From contig JAPLSA010000025.1 of the NCBI GenBank assembly GCA_026398815.1, positions 1 to 64,000 on the forward strand: a stretch of 64,000 nt of DNA, read 5' to 3'. Positions 44,157 to 54,949 of the stretch are shown piece by piece. The DNA is from Gammaproteobacteria bacterium. GTDB lineage: Bacteria; Pseudomonadota; Gammaproteobacteria; Nevskiales; Nevskiaceae. Under the pieces are notes generated by a model. It saw nothing but the letters and a program-made list of their open reading frames with translations, made no database searches and was not told the origin of the DNA. A program made the position numbers and the translations under genes. Within the stretch, counting starts at the first letter, position 1; each line of letters opens with the position of its first letter.

Positions 44157-44770
44157 AGCTGCGGGACCGCGCTGCGGGCCAGCGCTTCCATCCGCTCGCC
44201 GAGGCCGTCGAGCCGGGTGGTGCCGGTGACATTGAGGTTCAGCAGCCGCCGGCCCTTGCGCACCACCAGCTGCCGGGCGGCGACGCCGTGCGGGCCGAAG
44301 CTGCCGCCGATCGACGCCGACGACAGCCAGACCTGGTCGCCGAGATCGTCGAGTTCCTGCCCGGACTTGCGGGTCTTTTCGCCGACCTGCTCGTTGACCA
44401 TGCCGGCCAGCGAGCCCTGCATGCCGACGATGCCGTCGAACACCTGCGCCGCCATCGCCTCGTCGTCCTGCTCGAGCACGGTGACGTGCAGCATGCTCAG
44501 GTTGCCGACGCCGGCCGAGCCGCTCCACATGCAGGATTCTGGCTCGTCGGCCATCAGCGCGGCCTCGGTGGCCAGCACCGCTTCCGCCTGCGCGGCGCTG
44601 ACCAGCGCACAGGCGCGCGGCAGCGGGCCGGCTTCGGCGCTCGGGGCCGGCGCGGGTGCCGCTGGCGGCGCATCGAACGACGGCCAGGCCGACGGTGCGG
44701 CCGCCGGCGTGCCGCCACCGCAGGCCGCCAGCCAGGTGCTGCCGGCGAGGATTGTCAGGATCAGGCGCAT
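44153..44770 (-). CDS. Lipoprotein of the envelope cluster
   Basis: A 205-residue predicted lipoprotein. Its lipobox LAACGGG gives a lipidated cysteine at residue 17. A Pro/Ala spacer follows. The mature domain has paired cysteines (RACALVSAAQAEAVL, EPESCMWSG) recalling DUF3558-type lipoproteins, though I cannot confirm this. It overlaps the next start by four bases. The position between two secreted proteins supports a shared assembly. Confidence 0.75.
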   Translation of the reverse strand: MRLILTILAGSTWLAACGGGTPAAAPSAWPSFDAPPAAPAPAPSAEAGPLPRACALVSAAQAEAVLATEAALMADEPESCMWSGSAGVGNLSMLHVTVLEQDDEAMAAQVFDGIVGMQGSLAGMVNEQVGEKTRKSGQELDDLGDQVWLSSASIGGSFGPHGVAARQLVVRKGRRLLNLNVTGTTRLDGLGERMEALARSAVPQL

Positions 44771-44782
44771 GGTCGGGCGGCC

Positions 44783-45262
44783 TCAGAGCTTCGGCGCGCT
44801 GACGTCGCGGTAGCGGTAGCGCACGCGCACGTCGTCGGACGACTGCGCGTAGACCAGGCCGTCCTTGCCGATGTAGGCGGTGGCGATCGCGGCCGGCGCG
44901 CCCGGCATCGTCATCCGGTAGCGGATCGCGGTGGTGGCGATGCCATCGACGGTCTCGCTGCCCAGCACCTGGCACTGGTCGAGCTTGATCCCGCCCTGGC
45001 GGATCTCGGCGTTGATCTTCCGCTCGGCTGCCTTCAGGTCGCTGGCCATCGCCGCCCATTTGCCGCCGGTGGCGCTGTACGACTTGCCGTCGACGGTGAT
45101 CGATTCGAAGCGCAGGCCGCCCTTCATCTCACTGACGCTGTGGCGGCTGGGCTGCTCGACGCCTTTCTCGGCGGCGCGCAGGAAGGTTTCGCAGGCCGCG
45201 TCCAGCGCCCGGGCGGGCGCAGCGGCGGACAGCGCAAGGATCAGCAGCGGCAGGGTTTTCAT
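44783..45262 (-). CDS. Small exported protein, first gene after an internal cluster promoter
   Basis: A 159-residue protein with a signal peptide (KTLPLLILALSAAAPARALDA). The mature part is a mixed beta domain (GLRFESITVDGKSYSATGG, TAYIGKDGLVYAQSSDDVR) with two cysteines. Function unknown. In-frame ATGs occur at 45286, 45268 and 45262. The first is too close to the promoter -10 box (45292-45300), so a start at 45262 or 45268 is preferred. A bipartite ECF-type promoter motif lies directly upstream. Confidence 0.68.
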   Translation of the reverse strand: MKTLPLLILALSAAAPARALDAACETFLRAAEKGVEQPSRHSVSEMKGGLRFESITVDGKSYSATGGKWAAMASDLKAAERKINAEIRQGGIKLDQCQVLGSETVDGIATTAIRYRMTMPGAPAAIATAYIGKDGLVYAQSSDDVRVRYRYRDVSAPKL

Positions 45263-45291
45263 CGGCATCGCTCGGTGGAGGTTCATCGATC

Positions 45292-45321
45292 CAAACGCAG
45301 CCACCGCGCGGAACCGGACAT
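45292..45321 (-). promoter_or_regulatory. Putative ECF sigma promoter, copy C
   Basis: Minus strand: ATGTCCGGTTCC, 9 nt, CTGCGTTTG, in the gap after the coiled-coil protein gene and before the 159-residue exported protein. It has the same boxes and spacing as the copies before the kinase and the CsgG-like gene. Confidence 0.7.
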
Positions 45322-45329
45322 GCCCGACG

Positions 45330-45932
45330 CTAGCGCGGCACGGCGGCAGCGCTGGTGGTGCGGGTGTCGACGCTGCCGCTGAAGTACGCAACCGGCTTGC
45401 CGCTGCGCTGCTGGCGATCGAGATAGCTCTGGTAGGTCTCGACGCTGACCAGGCCCATGTTCGGCACGCTGTAGCTGTGCCGGTGGCTGGCCAGCGCCTG
45501 CTCGCTTGCCGCCAGCCGGGCCAGCAGCTCGTCCATCTGCCGGGTCAGCGCCGCCACCCGCTGGCGCAGCAGGGCGAGCTGGCGCGACTCCGGCAGGCTG
45601 TCTTCCGGCAGCTGGCTGGGTGCGCGCTGGCGGTCGTCCGGCATCGCCAGCGGCGACGGCGGCGGCGACGTCAGGCCGCGATAGCCGTCGGGAATCGCCG
45701 GCGCCGCCATCTCGGTCACCGCGAACGTTTCCACCGGCACGGCGGCGGCCAGCGGCTGACGGGTCTCCGCCAGGTTGCGGCGCGCCTCCTGCGCCGGCAG
45801 CCGGGCTGTTGCCGGCGGCCGCGCCGGACTGTTCAGCGTCCAGTCCGGCGCCGGGGCACGGTCCTGCGCCAGCAGCCGGCACGGGCTGCAGGCGGCCGCG
45901 AGCAGCAGCAGGGCGGGCAGTCGATTCGGCAT
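45330..45932 (-). CDS. Exported coiled-coil protein
   Basis: A 200-residue protein with an N-terminal hydrophobic segment ending at a possible lipobox (LLLLAAACSP), so it may be a lipoprotein. The Pro-rich middle is followed by a coiled-coil heptad stretch (about residues 125-160, RQLALLRQRVAALTRQMDEL). ATG 45932 has an AAGGAG ribosome-binding site. No family was recognised. One base after the preceding gene, so cotranscribed. Confidence 0.65.
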   Translation of the reverse strand: MPNRLPALLLLAAACSPCRLLAQDRAPAPDWTLNSPARPPATARLPAQEARRNLAETRQPLAAAVPVETFAVTEMAAPAIPDGYRGLTSPPPSPLAMPDDRQRAPSQLPEDSLPESRQLALLRQRVAALTRQMDELLARLAASEQALASHRHSYSVPNMGLVSVETYQSYLDRQQRSGKPVAYFSGSVDTRTTSAAAVPR

Positions 45933-45933
45933 C

Positions 45934-46176
45934 TCAAAGCTCCTTCGGTCGGTCATCCGCGCGGTGGCGCAGCAGCGCGGCCAGCAGCAGCGCATTGCCG
46001 GCGATCAGCGCCAGCTTCAGCAGCAGCGCCGGCAGCAGCTGCGCCGACACCCGGAAGGCGCCGGCATCGAGGCGCGCCAGTGCCAGCAGCAGCGCGGCGG
46101 CCTGCAATGCCAGCAGCCCCAGCAGCAGCGCGATCAGCAGCTTCCGCAGCGCAGCGGTCAGCCGGTGGCCGATCAC
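45934..46176 (-). CDS. Small two-helix membrane protein
   Basis: About 80 residues with two hydrophobic helices (LLIALLLGLLALQAAALLLAL and LLPALLLKLALIAGNALLLAA) and a charged C terminus RHRADDRPKEL. GTG start overlapping the previous stop (46176) or one codon earlier (46179). No family was recognised. It would be the inner-membrane piece of the cluster. Confidence 0.55.
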   Translation of the reverse strand: MIGHRLTAALRKLLIALLLGLLALQAAALLLALARLDAGAFRVSAQLLPALLLKLALIAGNALLLAALLRHRADDRPKEL

Positions 46177-46538
46177 CACGGCACCGGCGACGACGGCGGC
46201 TGGCCGTCACCGCGGTACGGCGCGCTGTCGCGATAGGCGTCGCCATAAGGCTCGCGATAGGTATCGGGCGGACGCGCGCCGAAGCCGCCGACCGGGGGCG
46301 AACGGGGATCGATGATCACCAGCCCCAGCGCCGGCCCGATCGCGGGGCCGTAACCCGGCACGGCCGCCGGCCAGCCGTACGACGGCAGGCCGTAGGCCGC
46401 CCACGGCGGTGGCGGCAGCGACGACGGCGCCTGCGGCAGCGGCACCGGCCGGCGGTACTCGCGCGGCCGATCGGCGAGCGCAGCGCCGCCGGCCAGCAGC
46501 AGCGCCAGCGCCGCCAGCCCGACCTGGGCCGGCGTCAC
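46173..46538 (-). CDS. Exported Pro/Gly/Tyr-rich protein
   Basis: A 121-residue protein with a signal peptide (VGLAALALLLAGGAALA). The mature part is low-complexity Pro/Tyr/Gly/Arg (YGLPSYGWPAAVPGYGPAIG, DTYREPYGDAYRD). Function unknown; such proteins are often surface or matrix-associated. GTG 46538 overlaps the stop of the upstream gene by three bases. Confidence 0.6.
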   Translation of the reverse strand: MTPAQVGLAALALLLAGGAALADRPREYRRPVPLPQAPSSLPPPPWAAYGLPSYGWPAAVPGYGPAIGPALGLVIIDPRSPPVGGFGARPPDTYREPYGDAYRDSAPYRGDGQPPSSPVPW

Positions 46539-48058
46539 CGGTCGACTCCGCGCGGCCACAGCGTGTCGAAATCGATGGCGTACTCGATCAGCGCCGGTTC
46601 GGCGCTGCCATCGCGGATCATCGACCAGGCCACCTCCAGCTGGCCGGACGCCGGATCGAAGCGCGGCGCCTCGATGCGGCCACGGCCGGGAAACGAGCGG
46701 CTCTGGTAGCGCAGCGCGGCCAGCCGCGCGTACGGCGGCAGCTGCAGCTGGTAGACGTCGCTGCGGCTCAGGGTGTCGCGCAGATCGTCGCCGCCGCTGT
46801 TGTGCTGGGCCAGCACCTGGCCCTGCAGGCCTTCGCCGAGCGCGCGCTGCTGGCCCTTGCAGCTGACGAAGGCATTGCTCCGGCTCAGCGGATCGAGAAT
46901 CCCCGCCAGGCCGCTGGCACGGCAGGTGGCGGCCACCTCGAACTGCGGATCGCGGTGGTCGATCTCGTGGCCGGCGAACACCAGCACACAGCGGCTGAAG
47001 TAGCCGCCGCCGGCGCAGCTGTCGATGCGGCCGGTAGTCGCCGGGATGCTCCGCTGGCGCAGCTCCCAGGCCGGCTCGAAGGCCAGCGGCGCCGAACTGC
47101 CGCGAGCGCCGCCGGCGGCGATCACGTCGACCGTCGCCGTGCCCGGGATCACCCGGTCGACATCCGGCAGCACGGCGAAGATCTTGCCGGCCTGCCAGTC
47201 GACGACCTGGGCGTCGACGCTGCGGATCGGCCCGTAGGCGGTCGGCAGGATCACCTTCACGGTGCCCGGCGCGGTGCCGAAGCACTGGCCCTGGATCACG
47301 AACGCGGCCTTCGGCGCCAACGCGCCGTCGCCGGCCACGGTCAGCCGGCGCAGCAACGGCTGGCCGCCGTTGCGGCTGCACAGCAGCGCAGTAGCCTGCA
47401 CCTGGCTGCCGGCCTGCACGCGGCTGACATCGCCGCCGCGCGAGGTCGCGAGGCTGCGCCCGAGCCCGGCGGATGACAGCCGCGCCTCTGACGATGTGTC
47501 GCGGAAGCGGTCACCGCCGGCCGTCACCAGCGGCCCGGCCGGGCCACCGGCCGGCAGCGTGTCGGCGGGCGCGTCGCCGGCATCGTCGCCATCGCGCAGG
47601 CCGCCGTAGCGCTGGCGCAGCGCGGCGTTGTCGCGATCGAAAGCCGGCGCGGTCAGCCGCGCAGCGTCGACCAGCTGCTGCTCGCCGCGCGCCAGCTCGA
47701 TGCTGGCCGAGCGGCCCACTACCTTGGCCGCGCCGCCGTCGAGCGCGGGACGGTGGCCGCGCGGCAGCGACCTTTGATCGGCCGGCTGCGGCAGCATCGG
47801 TCGCGGCATCGGCGACGGCGCCGCTGTACCGGGGTTCCAGGCTGGTGCGGCCGGCGCCAGCGACGACGGCGCGCGGCTGCCGCCGCCGGACCGGTTCCAG
47901 TCGATGCCGGCGGCCGGTGTGCTGGCCGGCGCGCGACGGCTGCCGCTGTCGGTCCAGGCCGGCGTCTCGGGGGCGCTGGCGGGCTGCGCCCAGGCCGCCG
48001 GCAGCAGGCCGAGCAGGGCGCCGCCGAGCAGCGCGGAAAGGCGGAATCGGAAGTTCAT
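46535..48058 (-). CDS. Exported protein with IPT/TIG-like central domain
   Basis: A 507-residue protein with a signal peptide (ALLGGALLGLLPAAWA) and a Pro/Ser-rich linker (about 25-130). A central domain (about 240-330) resembles an IPT/TIG or Ig-like fold (AAFVIQGQCFGTAPGTVKVI, DVIAAGGARGSS). A cysteine-containing C-terminal domain follows. Similar folds occur in adhesins and secretion components. It starts 10 bp after the CsgG-like gene. Confidence 0.65.
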   Translation of the reverse strand: MNFRFRLSALLGGALLGLLPAAWAQPASAPETPAWTDSGSRRAPASTPAAGIDWNRSGGGSRAPSSLAPAAPAWNPGTAAPSPMPRPMLPQPADQRSLPRGHRPALDGGAAKVVGRSASIELARGEQQLVDAARLTAPAFDRDNAALRQRYGGLRDGDDAGDAPADTLPAGGPAGPLVTAGGDRFRDTSSEARLSSAGLGRSLATSRGGDVSRVQAGSQVQATALLCSRNGGQPLLRRLTVAGDGALAPKAAFVIQGQCFGTAPGTVKVILPTAYGPIRSVDAQVVDWQAGKIFAVLPDVDRVIPGTATVDVIAAGGARGSSAPLAFEPAWELRQRSIPATTGRIDSCAGGGYFSRCVLVFAGHEIDHRDPQFEVAATCRASGLAGILDPLSRSNAFVSCKGQQRALGEGLQGQVLAQHNSGGDDLRDTLSRSDVYQLQLPPYARLAALRYQSRSFPGRGRIEAPRFDPASGQLEVAWSMIRDGSAEPALIEYAIDFDTLWPRGVDR

Positions 48059-48068
48059 CGCCCGGGCC

Positions 48069-48836
48069 TCACTGCGCCTGCGCGACCTGGCCATCGAAAC
48101 GCAGCGCCAGCTGGCGCACGGCGTCCTCGATGGCGCTGCGCAGCGCGGCGTCGAAATTGGTCTTGCGGCTCGACTGGTGCTGCACCTCCGGCGTGTAGGC
48201 CGACGGCGTGCGGCCGCTCTGCATCAGCACGGTGTTGACCAGCGCGCCGATGCCGCCGACCTGCACGGCCGAGCCGCCGAGCGCGACGCGGACATTGATG
48301 GCGTCGAGCACTTCGCCGCTGTGGGCGTCGACGATGCTGACATCGAGCCCCAGCTCGTCCTGGTTGCGGCCGCCACCGATCTGCAGGCCGCCGATGTTGA
48401 TGCCGCTGCTGCTGTCCGAGGTGCCGGCCGCCAGTTCGGTGATCTCGGCCTGGAACAGGTATTCGGCGCCGGTCAGTCGCGACTGCGCCGTGCTGCCGGT
48501 GCTCTGGCCCTGGGCGTTGAGCTGCTTCTCACGGATCACGCCGCGATCGAGGTTGCCGCGCTCCATGACCCGAAACTGGCCACTCTTGACCAGCGCCGTC
48601 TTGAACTGCTCGGTGGCGCCGCGCGGCGGCAGTTCCGGCAGGTTGCTGGTGACCTCGAAGATCGCCACCGCGACCCGGGCATCGGCCTGCTTGCGCGGCA
48701 GCTTGACCAGCGCCCGGTGGCTGGCGCTGTCGGCCACCGGCATCGGCTGGCTGCCGGCGGCGCAACCGCCGAGGTGGGCCAGCACGGTGGCGGCAGCGGC
48801 AAGCCCGAAGGCGTGCAGGAAGATTCGGCGGTTCAT
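48069..48836 (-). CDS. CsgG/HfaB-like outer-membrane lipoprotein
   Basis: A 255-residue lipoprotein: lipobox LGGC, lipidated cysteine near residue 25. A CsgG-fold domain follows (VAVAIFEVTSNLP, GQFRVMERGNLDRGVIREKQ, GAEYLFQAEITEL, and a C-terminal helix AIEDAVRQLALRF). CsgG forms the curli secretion pore; HfaB anchors holdfast. No curli subunits (CsgA/B) or CsgE/F are nearby, so this is a different CsgG-type pore or anchor. It is first in the envelope operon, behind a bipartite promoter motif. Confidence 0.82.
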   Translation of the reverse strand: MNRRIFLHAFGLAAAATVLAHLGGCAAGSQPMPVADSASHRALVKLPRKQADARVAVAIFEVTSNLPELPPRGATEQFKTALVKSGQFRVMERGNLDRGVIREKQLNAQGQSTGSTAQSRLTGAEYLFQAEITELAAGTSDSSSGINIGGLQIGGGRNQDELGLDVSIVDAHSGEVLDAINVRVALGGSAVQVGGIGALVNTVLMQSGRTPSAYTPEVQHQSSRKTNFDAALRSAIEDAVRQLALRFDGQVAQAQ

Positions 48837-48867
48837 CGGCGGCTCCGGTACGAGGTGTGTACCTGAG

Positions 48868-48897
48868 CAAACGCAGCGCGCCGCCGAAACCGGACAT
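48868..48897 (-). promoter_or_regulatory. Putative ECF sigma promoter, copy B
   Basis: Minus strand: ATGTCCGGTTTC, 9 nt, CTGCGTTTG. It ends 31 bp before the CsgG-like start codon. The two boxes and the spacing equal those of the other two copies. Confidence 0.75.
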
Positions 48898-48935
48898 CGA
48901 CCCGCGTGCCGCCGGTCCGGCGGCGGCGGTGGCGC

Positions 48936-49268
48936 TCAGGCCGGACGCGGCCCGAAGACGATGATCAGCATGCCGAGCAGCGACACCGCCACGCCGATCC
49001 AGTCGGTGAGCGTCGGCCGCACCGCGTCGACGATCCACAGCCAGGCCAGCGCCACGCCGATGTAGACCCCGCCATAGGCGGCGTAGACGCGGCCGGCAGC
49101 GGCCGGATGCAGGCTCAGCAGCCAGGCGAACGCCGCCAGGCTGAACGCCGCCGGCACCAGCAGCCAGGCGCTGCGCCCCTGCCGCAGCCACAGGTACGGC
49201 AGGTAGCAGCCGACGATCTCGGCGAGCGCAGTCAGCACGAACAGCGCGAAGGTTCTGGCGATGTCCAA
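48936..49268 (-). CDS. YnfA-family small membrane protein
   Basis: A 110-residue UPF0060/YnfA protein with four membrane helices. Family features are [37 protein letters not shown] and [20 protein letters not shown] segments in the last helix. Relatives are small multidrug-resistance-like exporters. The start appears to be TTG at 49268, preceded by GGAG. An upstream in-frame extension is not conserved. It separates the kinase gene from the CsgG-like gene and may be an unrelated insertion. Confidence 0.85.
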   Translation of the reverse strand: MDIARTFALFVLTALAEIVGCYLPYLWLRQGRSAWLLVPAAFSLAAFAWLLSLHPAAAGRVYAAYGGVYIGVALAWLWIVDAVRPTLTDWIGVAVSLLGMLIIVFGPRPA

Positions 49269-49362
49269 CGGGGCTCCGGAACAGTGGCGGATGGCCGCCC
49301 GATGATGCCCGCTGGCGGCAGCGGCCGCCGGCCGGCGACGTGACCGGACCCGCGCGGGCGGG

Positions 49363-52167
<2,805 letters not shown>

Positions 52168-52188
52168 GATCGGTTCCGGTCAATGAAC

Positions 52189-52218
52189 CGAACGCGATCG
52201 GCGCCCGAAAGCGGACAT
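52189..52218 (-). promoter_or_regulatory. Putative ECF sigma promoter, copy A
   Basis: Minus strand: ATGTCCGCTTTC, 9 nt, TCGCGTTCG, in the 59-bp gap between the sigma gene and the kinase gene, ending 21 bp before the kinase start. One of three matching copies in the region. A weaker partial match (GCAAGCGGAC, plus-strand sense, at 52809) precedes the sigma gene itself. Confidence 0.7.
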
Positions 52219-52226
52219 CCGCCGGG

Positions 52227-52775
52227 TCAGCGCAGCATCGCGGCCAGCAGCAGCCGCGCCTTGTCCCAGTCGCGGCGCACGGTCCGTTCGGTCAGGCCCA
52301 GGGCCTCGCCGATCTCGGCTTCGGTCAGGCCGCCGAAGTAGCGCATCTCCACCACCTGGGCCAGGCGCGGTTCGACCTGGGCCAGCGACTGCAGCGCCTC
52401 GTGCACCTGCAGCGCCTGATCGTCATCGGCGATGCCATCGCTGATCGCGGTGTCCAGCGTCACCGGGCGCTCGCCGCTGCCGCGCCGTTCGGCATGGCGT
52501 TCGCGCAACTCGTCGACGATCACTGTGCGCATCACCTGGGCGGCGTAGGCGAAGAACTTGCGCCGGGTCTCGACCTGCAGGCGCTGCTGGCCGGACAGCC
52601 GCAGCCAGCTTTCGTGGACCAGCGCGGTGGTGTCGAGCAGGGTCATCGGCGACGACACCGCCAGCCGCGCGTGGGCCAGCTTGCGCAGCTCGTCGAAGGC
52701 GGCGCGGAACAGCATCGCGTTGTCGACGCCCTCGCCGGGCGCCTGTGCTTCGATCAGTCGGGTGATGTCGCTCAT
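52227..52775 (-). CDS. ECF sigma factor (TIGR02999/ECF43-like)
   Basis: A 182-residue RNA polymerase sigma factor. Sigma region 2 is visible as AHARLAVSSPMTLLDTTALVHESWLRL with KFFAYAAQVMRTVIVDELR. Region 4 is MRYFGGLTEAEIGEALGLTERTVRRDWDKARLLL. There is no anti-sigma gene; a transmembrane Ser/Thr kinase follows at 59 bp, as in ECF43-type systems. ATG 52775 gives the family N terminus; longer in-frame starts enter the MITE-like element. It probably reads the bipartite motif found before the kinase and envelope genes. Confidence 0.88.
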   Translation of the reverse strand: MSDITRLIEAQAPGEGVDNAMLFRAAFDELRKLAHARLAVSSPMTLLDTTALVHESWLRLSGQQRLQVETRRKFFAYAAQVMRTVIVDELRERHAERRGSGERPVTLDTAISDGIADDDQALQVHEALQSLAQVEPRLAQVVEMRYFGGLTEAEIGEALGLTERTVRRDWDKARLLLAAMLR

Positions 52776-53100
52776 CGCCGGGGGCGCTTGCCGTCTGCGG
52801 GGTCGGCGGCAAGCGGACCACAAACGGCCGGCACCGGCAACGGCCGGGTAGTGCCTCAGTTTGAAATTCTGAACGCTCAGCCGGTCTGACCCCATGCCCC
52901 GAGCGACCATCAAAAGCTCCGGGGCACAAAAGCACAAAGGACAGCCGCCGCAAGGACACGAAGAGAAGCATTCTTTGTGTCCTTGCCTTTCACCTTCGTG
53001 CTTTTGTGCTCCGGGCTTTTTGATTTGAATTTTTCAAACTGAGACACCACCAACGGCCCCGATGCCGCAGCGGCGATCCGCTGCGCACACGCCGCGCCGG
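52776..53100. other. Gap upstream of the sigma gene, mostly a MITE-like element
   Basis: No gene. It is mostly the MITE-like element listed separately, with a partial promoter match near 52791-52820. Confidence 0.5.
52847..53051. mobile_element. MITE-like element with nested inverted repeats
   Basis: About 205 bp, AT-richer than its surroundings. Outer terminal arms 52847-52869 and 53027-53051 share CTCAGTTTGAAATTC / GAATTTTTCAAACTGAG. A second inverted pair (about 52911-52942 and 52989-53022) shares GCACAAAAGCAC, and an innermost pair matches CAAGGACAC / GTGTCCTTG. No coding capacity. It would fold into one long hairpin. No target-site duplication could be confirmed. Confidence 0.6.
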
Positions 53101-53277
53101 TCAGCCTTCGATCAGGTCGTAGTCGCCCTTCTCGGCGCCGCATTCCGGACACATCCAGTCGTCCGGAATGTCCTCGAAGCGGGTGCCCGGGGCGATGCCG
53201 GAATCGGCGTCGCCGAGCGCTTCGTCATAGACATGACTGCAGTAGCGGCAGCGGTAACGGCGGCTGGCGGTGCTCAT
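53101..53277 (-). CDS. Rubredoxin
   Basis: A 58-residue electron carrier. The four iron ligands are in two C-x2-C pairs: YRCRYCSHVYDE and WMCPECGAEKGDY. PGTRFEDIPDDW is the conserved central part. It starts 4 bp after the desaturase-like gene stops, so it should be its electron donor, as in alkane hydroxylase systems. Shorter than many gene-finding cutoffs, so easily missed. Confidence 0.95.
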   Translation of the reverse strand: MSTASRRYRCRYCSHVYDEALGDADSGIAPGTRFEDIPDDWMCPECGAEKGDYDLIEG

Positions 53278-53281
53278 GTGC

Positions 53282-54199
53282 TCAGGCTCCCGGCTGCGCG
53301 GCGGCTGGTGCCGGCGCGAGGTGGATGGTCGGCTGGATCGCGAAGCCGTACTGGATCGCCAGATCGCGCTTGCGCAGCAGCGGTTCCAGCAGCTGCCAGA
53401 CGCGCTGATTGTTGTAGAACGGCGTCGACGGATACAGGTGATGGATCAGGTGGTAGTTCTGGTACTGCAGCGCCGGCGTCAGCAGGCTTTCGTGACCGAG
53501 GCGCACGGCGGTGGCGCGGGTCAGGTTCTGGTCCTGCACGGTGTCGTGCGGCACATGCGGCAGCCAGAAGAAGCTGAAGCCGAGGGTCAGGAAGATCATC
53601 CGCGACGGAACCAACCAGAGCATCACCAGATGCCAGAAGTAGCCGTGAGCGATCAGTGCCGCGAACACCGCAGCGGTGCCGGCGGTCAGCCACAGCGAGC
53701 GGCGCAGGTAGGGCTTCGACACCTTGTCGCTGTAGCGGATCGCGTGGATCAGGTACAGCAGGTCGATCGCCACCCAGCGCAGCGGCAGGCTCCAGGCCGG
53801 ACCGTGCAGCACGTTGTCCGGGTCCTTCGAGCCGCCGGTGTAGCGGTGATGCAGGATGTGGCCCCAGCGGAACAGCCGCAGGTCGACATACGGCGCGCCC
53901 AGCCAGACGGTGGTCTGGCCGATGAAATCGTTGAGCCGGGTGTTGGTCGAGATCGCCCGGTGGATGGAGTCGTGGACGATCGAGAACGCGAAGTAGCCGA
54001 TGACGCTGTTGACCACCATGCCGACCCACAGCGGCACCACGCCGATGCCGGCCAGCACATAGCTCGACAGGTAGACGCCGAGCACCACGACCCACAGCGC
54101 GACGGTCGGCCAGGCGATCGCCGGCGCGCGGGTCAGGGTGTTGAACAGGGCCTTGTGCCCGGCATCGAGGCCGGCCAGGTTCAGCGGCGCGTTGCTCAT
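53282..54199 (-). CDS. Membrane fatty acid desaturase/AlkB-type diiron oxygenase
   Basis: A 305-residue integral membrane protein with the three histidine boxes of the desaturase-hydroxylase superfamily: HDSIHR, HILHHRY and HLIHHLYP (plus WLPHVPHD). Several hydrophobic helices flank them (VALWVVVLGVYLSSYVLAGIG). Rubredoxin coupling favours an oxygenase or desaturase fed by a rubredoxin reductase. The length is shorter than AlkB (about 400). Substrate unknown. ATG 54199 is preferred by ribosome-binding site (AAAGGA). Confidence 0.88.
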   Translation of the reverse strand: MSNAPLNLAGLDAGHKALFNTLTRAPAIAWPTVALWVVVLGVYLSSYVLAGIGVVPLWVGMVVNSVIGYFAFSIVHDSIHRAISTNTRLNDFIGQTTVWLGAPYVDLRLFRWGHILHHRYTGGSKDPDNVLHGPAWSLPLRWVAIDLLYLIHAIRYSDKVSKPYLRRSLWLTAGTAAVFAALIAHGYFWHLVMLWLVPSRMIFLTLGFSFFWLPHVPHDTVQDQNLTRATAVRLGHESLLTPALQYQNYHLIHHLYPSTPFYNNQRVWQLLEPLLRKRDLAIQYGFAIQPTIHLAPAPAAAQPGA

Positions 54200-54234
54200 C
54201 GGAAACGTCCTTTGCAAGGGGTGAAACGGGAAGG

Positions 54235-54942
54235 TCAGCCGCGCGGACCGGGGCGGCGGCGGCGCGGCGTGATCAGCGCCTCGACCGGCTTGAAGCGCTG
54301 CTGCTGGCTGATCGCGGCTCTGGACGGCAGGCGCATCGGCTGTGCCGCCGCCTCGCTGCCGATGATCCGCGCCACCAGCGGCTCGATCAGGTCGTCAAGC
54401 GCGCAGCCGTGCACCAGCTGGCCGCCGACGTGCAGGCTCATCAGGCCGTGCAGCGACAGCCAGAACAGATGGGTCAGCGCCCTCGCCTCGCCGTGCAGCA
54501 GGCCGTCGTCGATGCCGGCCTGCACCACGTCGACCGCGTGGTCGAACAGGCCGCGCCGGGCTGCCAGCAGTTCCGGGTACTGATCCGGCGACGGCTGGTG
54601 AGTGGAGAAGATCAGCTGGTATTCGGCCGGGTGCTGCTGCACGAAGCCGACATAGGCTTCGGCCACCGAGCGGATCCGTGCCGGCAGCGGCGCGGTCACC
54701 GCTTCGCGCGCTCGCACATGGGCTTCGAACTGCTGCGTGCACAGCACGCGCAGCGCCACCAGCAGTGCTTCCTTGGATTCGAAATAGCGGTACGGCAGCG
54801 TGTGGCTGATGCCGGCGGCGTCCGCCAGGCGGCGGAACGAGATCGCCTCCAGCCCTTCGGCGCGATAGATGTCGAGCGCCAGCGCCAGCAGCTTCTGGCG
54901 CATCGCGGTGACGGTTTCGGGACTCAGCTGGGCTCGGGCCAT
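54235..54942 (-). CDS. TetR-family repressor
   Basis: A 235-residue regulator with an N-terminal TetR helix-turn-helix (AISFRRLADAAGISHTLPYRYFESKEALL, about residues 33-61) and a helical ligand-binding domain. ATG 54942 lies at the predicted transcription start, so its mRNA is probably leaderless. It sits next to the desaturase-rubredoxin pair and the divergent kinase-fold gene, both plausible targets of its 29-bp operator. Confidence 0.9.
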   Translation of the reverse strand: MARAQLSPETVTAMRQKLLALALDIYRAEGLEAISFRRLADAAGISHTLPYRYFESKEALLVALRVLCTQQFEAHVRAREAVTAPLPARIRSVAEAYVGFVQQHPAEYQLIFSTHQPSPDQYPELLAARRGLFDHAVDVVQAGIDDGLLHGEARALTHLFWLSLHGLMSLHVGGQLVHGCALDDLIEPLVARIIGSEAAAQPMRLPSRAAISQQQRFKPVEALITPRRRRPGPRG

Positions 54943-54949
54943 GGATTGA

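Noticed and set aside
42375..45059. An 894-codon frame extending the large exported protein upstream
   Set aside because: The added part reads antisense-like composition across two other genes. A signal peptide and coupled GTG start define the true start at 44156.
48868..48897. Reading the bipartite motif as chance GC-rich similarity
   Set aside because: Three copies share two boxes and an exact 9-nt spacing in three intergenic gaps of one cluster. Other ATGTCCGG-like words noticed in the window (for example near 28790, 29975 and 35940) lie in coding DNA and lack the second box.
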